Of a stretch of 64,000 nt of DNA, positions 9,545-18,396 are shown piece by piece; position 1 is the stretch's first letter, and each line of letters starts with the position of its first letter. The translations under genes were made by a program, and so were the position numbers. Under the pieces are notes generated by a model, which searched no databases, was not told where the DNA came from, and saw only the letters and a list, made by a program, of their open reading frames with translations. This stretch comes from Desulfoscipio geothermicus (lineage in GTDB: Bacteria > Bacillota > Desulfotomaculia > Desulfotomaculales > Desulfallaceae): contig JAENYS010000006.1 of the NCBI GenBank assembly GCA_016841645.1, forward strand, positions 1 to 64,000, read 5' to 3'.

Positions 9545-10486
9545 ATGGACTTAAATGATTGGACAGTACTGGTTACCGGGGGTGGGGGCTTTATGGGTTC
9601 CCACCTCTGTGGGGCACTGTTGCGTGCCGGGGCCCAAGTGAGGGTGATAGATAATTTTGCCTCGGGCCGGCCGGGTAACCTGGACGGTATTATGGACCGG
9701 TTGGAGTTGGTCAATGGCAGTGTGGCCGATGAAAAAAAAGTACAGCAAGCCTTTTGCGGTGTAGACGCAGTGGTACATACCGCTTTTCCCATGGCCATGC
9801 GGGAGCGTTCCCTGGAAACAGGCATAATGGTGGATTACCTGGCGGGGTTGTTTAATTTACTAAAGGAAACCATCTCCAATAACGCATTGTTTGTATATGT
9901 ATCTTCCATTGCAGTATATGGCAACCAGCAATACGTGCCAGTGGATGAAAATCACCCCCTGGAACCTGTTATGCTGCACGGGGCTGTGAAACTTGCTGGT
10001 GAATACCTGTGCCGTACATTAGCTCACAGTCACGGTCTAAAGGCCGTGATACTCAGGGCGGCGGATATTTACGGGCCTAAAAACACCAGGGTTAGCGTAC
10101 CGGTGAGGTTTTTAATGAATGCCCTGGCGGGGCAGCCTTTGCGGGTATTTGGTTCCGGCCGGCAGTCCAGAACATATACCTACGTGGATGATTTTGTGCA
10201 AGCCGTGCTGGGTGTTTTAGTGACCCCGGCTGCAGTAGGCCGGGTGTTTAATGTCGCGGGAGACCAGGTGGTATCAATGTATGATTTGGCGCTATTGGTC
10301 AAGGAGATTGCCAATAGTAACAGCCCGGTGGTTTTGGAGGAAAATATGCCCACCGATGACCGGCGGTTGGTTATAGACGGCTCTTCAGCCAGGGAAACGT
10401 TGCATTTGGGCCAACCGGTAAGCATACGGGAAGGATTGGCAATAACCAGGGATTGGCTGCTACAAGATCCGGGTTTTTATAAATAA
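9545..10486 (+). CDS. NAD-dependent epimerase/dehydratase (extended SDR) with His in place of catalytic Tyr
   Basis: A 313-residue extended SDR. N-terminal VTGGGGFMGSHLCGALL binds NAD(P). VSSIAVYGN carries the catalytic serine. The C-terminal part has GSGRQSRTYTYVDDFVQAV and GRVFNVAGD, as in UDP-sugar epimerases. The YxxxK motif reads HGAVK: the catalytic tyrosine codon is CAC. This may indicate altered chemistry or loss of activity. AGGAGG six bases before the ATG gives a firm start. It lies between a phosphoglycosyl transferase and an LCP protein, so a role in modifying the nucleotide sugar is likely; the product is unknown. Confidence 0.85.
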   Translation: MDLNDWTVLVTGGGGFMGSHLCGALLRAGAQVRVIDNFASGRPGNLDGIMDRLELVNGSVADEKKVQQAFCGVDAVVHTAFPMAMRERSLETGIMVDYLAGLFNLLKETISNNALFVYVSSIAVYGNQQYVPVDENHPLEPVMLHGAVKLAGEYLCRTLAHSHGLKAVILRAADIYGPKNTRVSVPVRFLMNALAGQPLRVFGSGRQSRTYTYVDDFVQAVLGVLVTPAAVGRVFNVAGDQVVSMYDLALLVKEIANSNSPVVLEENMPTDDRRLVIDGSSARETLHLGQPVSIREGLAITRDWLLQDPGFYK

Positions 10487-10528
10487 ACAGCTAATTAGCC
10501 GTATAAAAAAATTGGTGAGGCGAATTTG

Positions 10529-11479
10529 GTGAATAGAAATAAGTTTTATTATATAGCGCTGCTCGTGCTATTTTTCGCTGTTGCACTGGGTTTTGTTTAT
10601 ACGAGTAGTTGGGCAAAAAACAATATACAGTCTTTCTTTGGTAAAGAGGCCGGTCATAGCGCTGCCGGCGTCGGGATGGGTTCAGAGCAGCCGCAACCGG
10701 CCAAACCACAAATTGCCCGGTTGAAAGATCCTTTAAATATACTGGTAGTGGGTATTGATAAGGCATCCTCAATCAATGGCCCACCCCGTCCGGGTCCCTG
10801 GCGGGCCGATGTAATTATATTAATCCACGTGGACCCTGATCGCGAACAGGTTAGCCTTTTATCTATTCCTCGGGACACCAGAACCTATATACCCGGGCAT
10901 GGCATGGAAAAAATCGCTCACGCCCACGCTTACGGTGCCATGCCGCTTACCGTTGCCACGGTGGAGGAATTGATGGGGGTGCGGGTTGCCCACTATATGA
11001 GCCTTGATTATGTAACCTTTGCCCGCATGGTGGATATACTGGGCGGTATTGAAATTGATGTGCCCAGAGAAGCAATCACCAAGCTTATGCATTTTATGCC
11101 TGGCAAGCAGCTCATGGACGGCCGGCAGGCCTATGAATATATTCACAGCCGGGATGAGCCGCAAGCTGATATTGCCCGCATTGACAGGCAGCAGCTTCTT
11201 TTGCGCACCTTGCTGGAAACGGTGCGTGCACAAGCCGGGGGCCTGGATTTAGCCAAAATGTACCTCGAATACAGAAAAGGTTCGGATATATCCCTGTCTT
11301 TGAGCGACATATTAAAACTCGCCTTATTTGCCCGGGATTTAAAAGCAGATAATCTTATAATGCATACATTGCCAGGTCAACCGGACTATATTGACGGCAT
11401 CAGTTACTGGATAGCCGATCAGAAGGGTTTACAGAAATTGCAACAGCAGATGTTTTTGCTGCAGGATGATGAAAGTTAA
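10529..11479 (+). CDS. LytR-CpsA-Psr (LCP) family cell-wall glycan ligase
   Basis: About 316 residues: a short cytoplasmic start, one membrane helix (YYIALLVLFFAVALGFVY), a linker and an extracellular LCP domain. Hallmarks are LNILVVGIDK, RADVIILIHVDP, LLSIPRDTRTYIPG and ARIDRQQLLLRTLL, which carry the arginines and aspartates that bind pyrophosphate and metal. LCP enzymes attach undecaprenyl-linked glycans to peptidoglycan, so this protein probably performs the final anchoring of the polymer made by this locus. The frame could start at a TTG at 10526. The GTG at 10529 is better placed after GAGG. Confidence 0.9.
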   Translation: MNRNKFYYIALLVLFFAVALGFVYTSSWAKNNIQSFFGKEAGHSAAGVGMGSEQPQPAKPQIARLKDPLNILVVGIDKASSINGPPRPGPWRADVIILIHVDPDREQVSLLSIPRDTRTYIPGHGMEKIAHAHAYGAMPLTVATVEELMGVRVAHYMSLDYVTFARMVDILGGIEIDVPREAITKLMHFMPGKQLMDGRQAYEYIHSRDEPQADIARIDRQQLLLRTLLETVRAQAGGLDLAKMYLEYRKGSDISLSLSDILKLALFARDLKADNLIMHTLPGQPDYIDGISYWIADQKGLQKLQQQMFLLQDDES

Positions 11480-11516
11480 CTATTGAAAGATGAGGGACGC
11501 CAAACATAGAAAGCCG

Positions 11517-11556
11517 AACAAGTAAAGGGCCGCTAGCCGGCTCTTTACTTGTTTAG
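11517..11556 (+). terminator. Rho-independent terminator after the LCP gene
   Basis: AACAAGTAAAGGGCCG at 11517-11532 pairs with CGGCTCTTTACTTGTT at 11538-11553 around a short loop, with one mismatch. It closes the ugd-to-LCP operon. Confidence 0.82.
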
Positions 11557-11884
11557 TCGTTAATGCACCGGCAAGTGGTCACTGGTATTTCGCCAGTGAC
11601 ATCCAAAGGTCTATTTTCAGTACATTTCAATGTTAAACATGCTTTCCTAGTCTTCCACAAAATGCAGTGTAGTGTGCCATCCCACCTTGCTTTACATCGT
11701 TTAAGCTCTAGATATGGTTTATACCAGATTAGCTTGTTGCCGGTATATTGGTCTACGGTTAACCTGTCATTTTGTCAAGGTATGGTAATTATGCCTTAAT
11801 ATAACGGCAACTGGACAGGAACGTATATTTTTAGATTATCATATTTTGGGACTATGTAAGCCAAAGGGGGCTTGATGCACCTTT
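11557..11884. other. Intergenic stretch with one small palindrome
   Basis: No convincing gene. It holds a perfect 8-base inverted repeat (GTCACTGG at 11578-11585, CCAGTGAC at 11593-11600) with no T-run, which could be an operator. AAAGGGGG near 11863 may be the ribosome site for a short frame starting at 11875 that runs only 16 codons into the next gene. Confidence 0.5.
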
Positions 11885-12514
11885 TTGATTTTCCATGGTC
11901 AGCAATTTTTAAAGCGCATGTTTGATCTAATATTGGGATTTTTAATGCTTACTGCCACCCTTCCTTTTTTTATTGTCATTGCTTTACTAACCAAATTAGA
12001 TTCTCGAGGTCCTGTGTTATTTACACAAAAAAGGCTGGGTAAAAATGGAAAACAGTTTAATTGCCTGAAATTTAGGACAATGGTTGGTGATGCCGGTGAT
12101 GTTTTACGGCATGCTCTGGAAAAAGATCAGGCATTAAAAGAGGAGTGGAAATTTAACTTTAAATTAAAAAACGACCCGCGTGTAACCCGTGTGGGCAGTT
12201 TTTTAAGAAAAACCAGTCTGGACGAGTTGCCACAAATAATAAATGTGCTGCGGGGGGAAATGAGCCTGGTTGGCCCCAGGCCGCGGCCTCTTTATGAGCT
12301 GGATGGCCAAAAAGACGACCATTTGTTTTATGTTGGCTTAACAGTACGCCCCGGTATAACCGGGCTCTGGCAAGTCTCCGGGCGCAATGATTTGGATTTT
12401 AAACAGCGCATATTGTTAGATGCCATATATGTACAAAATTGGTCCCTACAATTAGATTTTTTATTACTATATAAAACAATCAAAGTTGTTTTAAAGCAAA
12501 CGGGGGCATATTAA
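11885..12514 (+). CDS. Phosphoglycosyl transferase (WbaP C-terminal/PglC-like), second copy
   Basis: About 209 residues with the same architecture as the enzyme at 8.9 kb: hydrophobic N-terminus ([13 protein letters not shown]), [31 protein letters not shown] and [13 protein letters not shown]. It would load undecaprenyl phosphate with a sugar phosphate. The insert after LKFRTM (residues about 68-92) resembles the C-terminal domain of WbaP-type hexose-1-P transferases. The first in-frame start is TTG at 11885, with an ATG at 11918. A stop codon lies just upstream in frame, so no N-terminal membrane domain is present. The purine-rich AAAGGGGG is too far from TTG, so the start is uncertain. Confidence 0.88.
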   Translation: MIFHGQQFLKRMFDLILGFLMLTATLPFFIVIALLTKLDSRGPVLFTQKRLGKNGKQFNCLKFRTMVGDAGDVLRHALEKDQALKEEWKFNFKLKNDPRVTRVGSFLRKTSLDELPQIINVLRGEMSLVGPRPRPLYELDGQKDDHLFYVGLTVRPGITGLWQVSGRNDLDFKQRILLDAIYVQNWSLQLDFLLLYKTIKVVLKQTGAY

Positions 12515-12620
12515 TACGTCTTTGTATTTCATTAATCAATATTCTCAACAGTAATTAGCATATTATGTATGCCCGTACACGTGTATTTAGAGATAAATCG
12601 TGGTGTGGAGGAGATTGGCT

Positions 12621-13697
12621 TTGTCCAGCATAAAACAGTGGCCGCGCCGGGATAGTCGTCCTGTATCACTGGTGACGGGAGCAGCGGGTTTTTTAGGCAG
12701 CCATTTGCTTGACCGATTACTTTTTGAAGGACATCGCGTGGTGGGAATTGATAATTTTTGTACCGGCAGTCGGGAAAATTTATATGATGCCCGAAAAGCA
12801 GGCCGGGATAATTTTATTTTCATTGAGACCGATATATTAGCGGAATTTACAATACCTGATTTAAATTGGGATTATGTATGGCACTTGGCCAGTCCGGCCA
12901 GCCCGGTGGAATATCGCCGGCTGAGTCTTGAAACTATGCTGGTGAATAGTGCCGGCACCAAAAAAATGTTGGATATAGCGTTAAAAAACCGGGCCAAATT
13001 TTTACTTGCCAGTACATCGGAAGCGTATGGCGACCCCCTGGTACACCCCCAACCGGAAAACTACTGGGGCAATGTAAATCCTGTCGGTGAGCGGGCTTGT
13101 TATGATGAAAGCAAGCGTTTCGGGGAAGCGTTGACTTTGGAATACCACCGGCGCTATGGTCTTGACGCCAGAATCATTAGAATCTTTAACACCTTCGGCC
13201 CCCGCATGCAGGTGAATGATGGCCGGGTGGTGCCCAACTTTATCTGTCAGTCTTTGCAGGGGAGACCCCTGACGGTATATGGCAGCGGTGCCCAGACACG
13301 CAGTTTTGTTTTTGTATCTGATGAAATAGAAGGTTTTTGGCGGGCCATGCTGAGCGATAATACGGACGGTGAAATTATTAATATAGGTAATCCGGACGAA
13401 TATACGGTGCTGGAATTTGCCGGGATAATCGCTCGCCTTTGTGGAATAGAGTTAAATATTATTTACAAGCCCCTGCCACCCGACGATCCAACCAGACGCT
13501 GCCCGGATATTAGTAAAGCCAGGAGACTACTGGGCTGGCAGCCGGTAGTGCCACTGGAACGAGGTATAGCCATTACCATGGATTACTTTGCTGCCCGGGG
13601 TACGGTGCTCCGAACAATGGGTAAAATGAAAGATCTGCGTGTTCCTGCAGATAAAGCTGTTATGCACAAATGTAATGATGATTGGTGGCTTTTGTAA
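12621..13697 (+). CDS. UDP-glucuronate decarboxylase (UDP-xylose synthase)-like SDR
   Basis: A 358-residue extended [20 protein letters not shown] binds [62 protein letters not shown] (YxxxK intact) and [10 protein letters not shown] are the conserved blocks of UXS/ArnA-C-type decarboxylases. The predicted reaction is UDP-glucuronate to UDP-xylose, using the product of the ugd gene at 6.4 kb. The frame is open from 12600, but GGAGGAG seven bases before the TTG at 12621 fixes the start. Related enzymes such as UDP-apiose synthase cannot be excluded. Confidence 0.88.
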   Translation: MSSIKQWPRRDSRPVSLVTGAAGFLGSHLLDRLLFEGHRVVGIDNFCTGSRENLYDARKAGRDNFIFIETDILAEFTIPDLNWDYVWHLASPASPVEYRRLSLETMLVNSAGTKKMLDIALKNRAKFLLASTSEAYGDPLVHPQPENYWGNVNPVGERACYDESKRFGEALTLEYHRRYGLDARIIRIFNTFGPRMQVNDGRVVPNFICQSLQGRPLTVYGSGAQTRSFVFVSDEIEGFWRAMLSDNTDGEIINIGNPDEYTVLEFAGIIARLCGIELNIIYKPLPPDDPTRRCPDISKARRLLGWQPVVPLERGIAITMDYFAARGTVLRTMGKMKDLRVPADKAVMHKCNDDWWLL

Positions 13698-13768
13698 TCT
13701 TTGCAATGGGCCGACATAGTGTTTTGATGGCCTGGTATGCGGCTACTTGGCTGATGGGTTGAACATTT

Positions 13769-15157
13769 ATGAATTTGCGTAGAATTATCTTAAAAGACGG
13801 CGTTTATTTGGCTGTTCGGCAATTATTAGGCATAGTAATCAGTTTAGTGGGAGTAATTTTAATTACCCGGGCTATTGGTCCGGGTAATTATGGCCTCTAC
13901 GCTGCTGCTCTGGGCATAGTCGGCTATGCGAGCAACCTGGCGGGCCTGGGGGTGCATGTTTATATTATCAGGCGGCCAAATGAGCCTGGTATGGACGTTT
14001 TCCACCAGGCCTTCACACTAATGTTAATTTCCGGTGTCTTAGGTGTGGCGCTGGGCGCAGCGGCAGTGCCGCTGCTGCAGCGCTGGCTGCAAAATCCGGC
14101 TTTTGGGCCGCCCTTGTTGGTAATGTTATTTACATTGCCATTGACTATTTTATCCGGGCCGGCTATGGCCGGGTTAGAGAGGAATTTGCGCTATCGATCC
14201 GTTGCGGTTATCGAGCTGACCGGCCAACTAGTTAACTATACAATAGCCTTGATACTGGCTTACCGGGGTGAGGGGGTGTGGGCACCGGTCGCGGGCTATG
14301 TAGTAGGGCAACTTTATTTGCTTGCAGCTACCTGCGCAGGGGCAAGAATCATGCCTCGCCCTTACTGGCGCTTATCCCTGGTTAAGGAAATGCTGAGCTA
14401 TGGTGTGGGTTACTCGGCATCTATGTGGGTATGGCAGCTGCGCTCGCTGGTTAATCCATTGCTGGTCGGCCGTTTTGCAGGTCCCGAGGCGGTGGGTTGG
14501 GTAGCCTTGGCTATTCGTTTGGTGGAGGCCATGAGCTTTATAAAGGGAGTAACCTGGCGCATTTCCATTGCTGTTCTTGGTAAGCTGCACGGGAACCTGC
14601 ACCGTTTAAAACAGGCATTAGAGGACGCAATGTTGTTGCAGGTATTGGCTGTCGGGCCGTTGTTGGCTGTGTTTGCCTGCGTAGCTCCCTTGTTATTGCC
14701 CCGTTGTTTTGGGGAGCAGTGGCAGCCGGTTCTGATAATATATCCTTTTATTGCGCTGGGGTATCTTATCAATGCTTTATTCAGTATACATTCTTCCGTC
14801 CTTTATGTACTTGGCCGAAACTGGAAAGTAACGGGTTTTCACGCGGCGCACATAATTCTTTTTGTTGGGGGGGCGCTATTATTTATACCCCGGTGGGGTT
14901 TACTTGGCTATGGCTTGGCCGAAGTTTTAGCGCTGGTTGGTTATCTAGTCATTTACCGCCAGGTGGAGCATCTGCTGTGCCCTTCTTACAGAAGTGTGGT
15001 TCCCTGGTTGCTGGCTTTTTTACCCCCGCTTTGGGCTGCGAAAATCATTATGCCAATAGGGTTGCTTTTTTGGATACCTTTATTAATAGTTGTGGCTGTT
15101 ATCAAACCGGGTAAAAAGATTATCGGATATATGAAGTTTGCCAAAATGGGGGAATAA
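13769..15157 (+). CDS. Wzx-type polysaccharide flippase (MOP superfamily)
   Basis: A 462-residue polytopic membrane protein with about 12 hydrophobic segments. The N-terminal region (LGIVISLVGVILITRAIGPGNYG) and the following loop match the polysaccharide biosynthesis/oligosaccharide flippase family. It would move undecaprenyl-linked repeat units across the membrane. It is followed after four bases by a GT2 gene and sits in the middle of the transferase series. Its ribosome site is weak. Confidence 0.88.
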   Translation: MNLRRIILKDGVYLAVRQLLGIVISLVGVILITRAIGPGNYGLYAAALGIVGYASNLAGLGVHVYIIRRPNEPGMDVFHQAFTLMLISGVLGVALGAAAVPLLQRWLQNPAFGPPLLVMLFTLPLTILSGPAMAGLERNLRYRSVAVIELTGQLVNYTIALILAYRGEGVWAPVAGYVVGQLYLLAATCAGARIMPRPYWRLSLVKEMLSYGVGYSASMWVWQLRSLVNPLLVGRFAGPEAVGWVALAIRLVEAMSFIKGVTWRISIAVLGKLHGNLHRLKQALEDAMLLQVLAVGPLLAVFACVAPLLLPRCFGEQWQPVLIIYPFIALGYLINALFSIHSSVLYVLGRNWKVTGFHAAHIILFVGGALLFIPRWGLLGYGLAEVLALVGYLVIYRQVEHLLCPSYRSVVPWLLAFLPPLWAAKIIMPIGLLFWIPLLIVVAVIKPGKKIIGYMKFAKMGE

Positions 15158-15161
15158 CATA

Positions 15162-16070
15162 GTGGGGCCGCTGGTCAGCGTTATTATTAATAACTATAAT
15201 TATGAGCGTTTTTTGGGTGATGCGGTGGAAAGCGCCTTGTATCAGACTTATCCCCGGGTTGAAGTCATCCTGGTGGATGACGGCTCCACTGATAGTTCCC
15301 GGGAGGTCATTGCGGCATATGGCAGCCGGATTATCCAGGTGCTAAAAGAGAACGGGGGGCAGGCCTCGGCCTTTAACGCCGGTTTTGCAGCCAGCCGGGG
15401 TGAAATATGCTGCTTACTGGATGCCGATGATATTTTTCTACCCGATAAAGTTGAAAAAATTGTGCAGGCTTGGCGGCAATATCCTCATGCGTTGCTTTAT
15501 TATCACCGGATGCAGGTGGTTGATGCCCGGGGTACGGTAAAGGGGCGGCCCTGGCCGTCAAGCCTGTGGGTTGGTTATATCCGGGATAAAGTGGAAAGGT
15601 CCGGCGGTTGGTGGCCAAGACCTACCACAAGCGCGCTTTGTTTTGCTCGCCATTATTTAAAGCAAGTGCTGCCCATGCCGGAAGAAGGTTTTCGTTTGTG
15701 CGCTGATGCCTACGTGGGTGATTTGGCTCCTTTTATGGGCGCTGTTGTTGGTTTACCGGAAGCGCTTACCCTTTATAGACTGCACGGTCGGAATTACTGG
15801 AGCGCCCCGGTGGTCGGGTATGATAACGAAATTAAGAGAAAAGCCGAACAATATATTTTTGAGCATAAACAGTTAAAAAAAGCTTTACGTAAAATGGGCT
15901 GCACAGCAACCATAGCTCTTGAACGGCACCTGCCATATTTACAAACCACACACGTTTTGGAGGGAAAACCGTCATTTTGGGAAATGACCTGTCATATTTT
16001 ATTCTATTCCACATTAGGTTATCCGGCTCGTTTGAAGCAGCTGGCCAAGTTAATCCTAAAAAAATGGTAA
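15162..16070 (+). CDS. Glycosyltransferase family 2
   Basis: About 302 residues of GT-A fold: VSVIINNYNYERFLGDAVESA, VILVDDGSTDSS (nucleotide and metal binding) and LLDADDIFLPDK (DxD). The C-terminal third is specific to this protein and has no clear membrane helix. The frame is open from 15138 within the flippase gene. The GTG at 15162, eight bases after GGGGGA, fits the family's start, so only four bases separate it from the flippase stop. It probably adds one sugar of the repeat unit. Confidence 0.88.
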   Translation: MGPLVSVIINNYNYERFLGDAVESALYQTYPRVEVILVDDGSTDSSREVIAAYGSRIIQVLKENGGQASAFNAGFAASRGEICCLLDADDIFLPDKVEKIVQAWRQYPHALLYYHRMQVVDARGTVKGRPWPSSLWVGYIRDKVERSGGWWPRPTTSALCFARHYLKQVLPMPEEGFRLCADAYVGDLAPFMGAVVGLPEALTLYRLHGRNYWSAPVVGYDNEIKRKAEQYIFEHKQLKKALRKMGCTATIALERHLPYLQTTHVLEGKPSFWEMTCHILFYSTLGYPARLKQLAKLILKKW

Positions 16071-16129
16071 TTTGTATGGCAAATATGTATGCAAGGTGGT
16101 GAGGCTACATAAAAGAAAGGGAAAATACG

Positions 16130-17059
16130 ATGGTAAATATAGCGGTCTGTGTAGCCACTTGCCTGCGGCCCCGGGGATTGGAGAAGCTGTTGGTTAGCCT
16201 TGCCGGGCTTTGCTTAACCAAAAGTCCCGAATTAAATATTACCGTTATTGTCGTTGATAATGACCAGGCCGGTTCGGCCCGGCAAGTTGTTGAGCGATAT
16301 ATTTCACGATTTCCGCAGGTTATTTATGAAATTGAACCGGTGCGTAACATATCCCTGACCCGCAACAGGGCGGTGGCCGTAGCCGGCAAGTTAAATTGCG
16401 CATATATTTCTTTTGTCGATGACGATGAATTTGTTGAGCCTGCCTGGCTGGACGAAATGTTTAGCACCATGCTTAGATACAGTGCGGATATCGTTATCGG
16501 GCCGGTGGCGCCTTTTTTTGCACATTCCGTGCCCAGCTGGCAGTTAAAAGGACGGTTTTTTGAACGGCCCGCTTATAAGACTGGAGAGCAGTTGCGCTGG
16601 GGGATAACCGGCAATGTTTTGTTCAAACGCGAATGTCTGGATTTACTGGAAGGCCCTTTTGAGGCCAGGTTTGGTCTTACGGGGGGTGAGGACACCCTTC
16701 TTTTTGAACGCTTGTATTATGCGGGAGTTCGCATGGTCTGGTGCAATGAGGCCATGGTGTGGGAAACCATACCCCCTAGCAGAACAAACCTGGCCTGGAT
16801 ATTGCGCCGTGCTCATTTCAACGGTAATACACTCGCGCTGGCGGAAAGGGCTCTGGGGGCCTCCGGCAAAAAACTGTTTATCCGTCTTCTGAAAGGGGCG
16901 GGGCGTCTGTTGCAAGGGATGCTTCTTTTATTGCCCACTATGTTATTAGGTCCTGCCTTGGCAGCCCGCTCCCTTGTTTGCATAGCGCGTGGCGTTGGTA
17001 TGATTACCGGCGTATGCGGGTATAAATTGGAGGAGTATAAAAAAATTCATGGGACATAG
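16130..17059 (+). CDS. Glycosyltransferase family 2
   Basis: A 309-residue GT2 protein beginning IAVCVATCLRPRGLEKLL, with ITVIVVDNDQAGSAR, ISFVDDDEFVEPAWL (DDD metal site) and GITGNVLFKRE. The late TGGEDTLLFERLYYAG resembles the ED motif of acceptor-side catalysis. A C-terminal hydrophobic segment (about residues 262-290) may attach it to the membrane. A well-placed AAAGGGA precedes the ATG. It overlaps the next gene by 11 bases. Confidence 0.87.
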   Translation: MVNIAVCVATCLRPRGLEKLLVSLAGLCLTKSPELNITVIVVDNDQAGSARQVVERYISRFPQVIYEIEPVRNISLTRNRAVAVAGKLNCAYISFVDDDEFVEPAWLDEMFSTMLRYSADIVIGPVAPFFAHSVPSWQLKGRFFERPAYKTGEQLRWGITGNVLFKRECLDLLEGPFEARFGLTGGEDTLLFERLYYAGVRMVWCNEAMVWETIPPSRTNLAWILRRAHFNGNTLALAERALGASGKKLFIRLLKGAGRLLQGMLLLLPTMLLGPALAARSLVCIARGVGMITGVCGYKLEEYKKIHGT

Positions 17060-18320
17060 TGTACAAAAGCCATGTTGGTGGGAATATTTGTTTGCGGCAA
17101 CGGCCCTGCTTCTTTCCACAGGCGCGTTCATTCCTTTATTTAAAAAACAAGGCGGGGCGGAAATCGACCCGATGCAAGGTGATACCGTCATGCAGGCGCT
17201 GTGGCTGGGGGTTTATGCAGTCACCTGTATTTTATTATTGCTTCGGTCACGACAGGTGCTGCAATTAGTTTGGCAGCACCGGTTATTATGGTGCCTTATA
17301 GGGTTGGCCTTTATTTCTATCGCTTGGTCCGAAGCGCCTCAAATTACCCTGCGACGAAGTATAGCTCTTTGGGGCACCACTCTTTTCGGAATTTACCTGG
17401 CCACACGGTATACGCAGCGGGAGTTGTTGAAACTATTGGCCGGGACGTTTGGGTTTATTGCCATACTGAGTAGTGCTTTTGCTTTGCTGTTGCCATGGTA
17501 TGGCCTGCAAAATGGCACAGATGATTATATTTGGCGAGGTATTTATGAAAATAAAAATTACCTCGGGGCCATGATGTGTTTGGCGGTTATTGTTTGGTTG
17601 ATTAATTACACCAGTAGTATCAGGACACGACTAGTGGCCGCATGTTTTGCATGTATATCTGCGTTGCTGCTGATTTTGTCCAATTCGGTTACCGCCCTTT
17701 TGGTGCTATTGCTGGTTTTAGTAATATTATTTATGTGCATTGTGTATAGCTATTATAATATTTGCAGCCCCTTGTTTATTGTAGTGATTTTGGTAATTGG
17801 CGTCCTGGTTTCATGGATGGCTTACTCTCACTGGTATGATTTATTGACGATCTTGGGGCGCAATAATACGCTATCCGGTCGTACCGTGCTATGGCAATTG
17901 GTTTGGGATAAGATTCAACAACGTCCGTGGCTGGGGTACGGTTACAGTGCTTTCTGGCTGGGTTGGGATAGTCAGGCGGCCGGTGTTTGGAACATGCTGC
18001 ATTGGACCCCCCCGCATGCTCACAACGGTTATTTGGATCTATGGCTGGAACTTGGTTTAGTTGGGATATCGTTCTTCGTCCTTTCGCTTCTTGCTAATTT
18101 TCGAAAAGCCTTTGTTTTAGCTTTAAAAGGAAGAGATATGGTGGATATTTTTCCAGTTTTGTTTTTTGCTTTTACTGCACTATACAATATCACTGAAAGT
18201 ACTATTATGGCCAGAAACTCTATATTTTGGGTTTTGTATGTGGTGCTTACTGTTCAGCTGAGTACTAATTATTCAATAAATAATGTTGATACCGCGTCTG
18301 ACCAAGTTTTTAGAGAATAA
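17049..18320 (+). CDS. O-antigen ligase/polymerase-like membrane protein (Wzy-type)
   Basis: A 423-residue protein with 10-12 membrane segments and a large loop containing GRTVLWQLVWDKIQQRPWLG and WTPPHAHNGYLDLWLELG, the conserved block of the Wzy_C/O-antigen ligase family. In this setting it would polymerise flipped repeat units or ligate them to an acceptor. Polymerase and ligase cannot be told apart by sequence alone. The start overlaps the preceding GT2 gene. Confidence 0.85.
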   Translation: MGHSVQKPCWWEYLFAATALLLSTGAFIPLFKKQGGAEIDPMQGDTVMQALWLGVYAVTCILLLLRSRQVLQLVWQHRLLWCLIGLAFISIAWSEAPQITLRRSIALWGTTLFGIYLATRYTQRELLKLLAGTFGFIAILSSAFALLLPWYGLQNGTDDYIWRGIYENKNYLGAMMCLAVIVWLINYTSSIRTRLVAACFACISALLLILSNSVTALLVLLLVLVILFMCIVYSYYNICSPLFIVVILVIGVLVSWMAYSHWYDLLTILGRNNTLSGRTVLWQLVWDKIQQRPWLGYGYSAFWLGWDSQAAGVWNMLHWTPPHAHNGYLDLWLELGLVGISFFVLSLLANFRKAFVLALKGRDMVDIFPVLFFAFTALYNITESTIMARNSIFWVLYVVLTVQLSTNYSINNVDTASDQVFRE

Positions 18321-18396
18321 GAAGTTACTATGTAAGTGTCTTTGTATTAAGAAAGGTTTTGGTATTATAGTAAGTTGACGGGAAGGCGGAAATTAT

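Noticed and set aside
11563-11799. A 78-codon frame between the LCP gene and the second phosphoglycosyl transferase
   Set aside because: Odd composition, no ribosome site and no family; it overlaps a palindrome.
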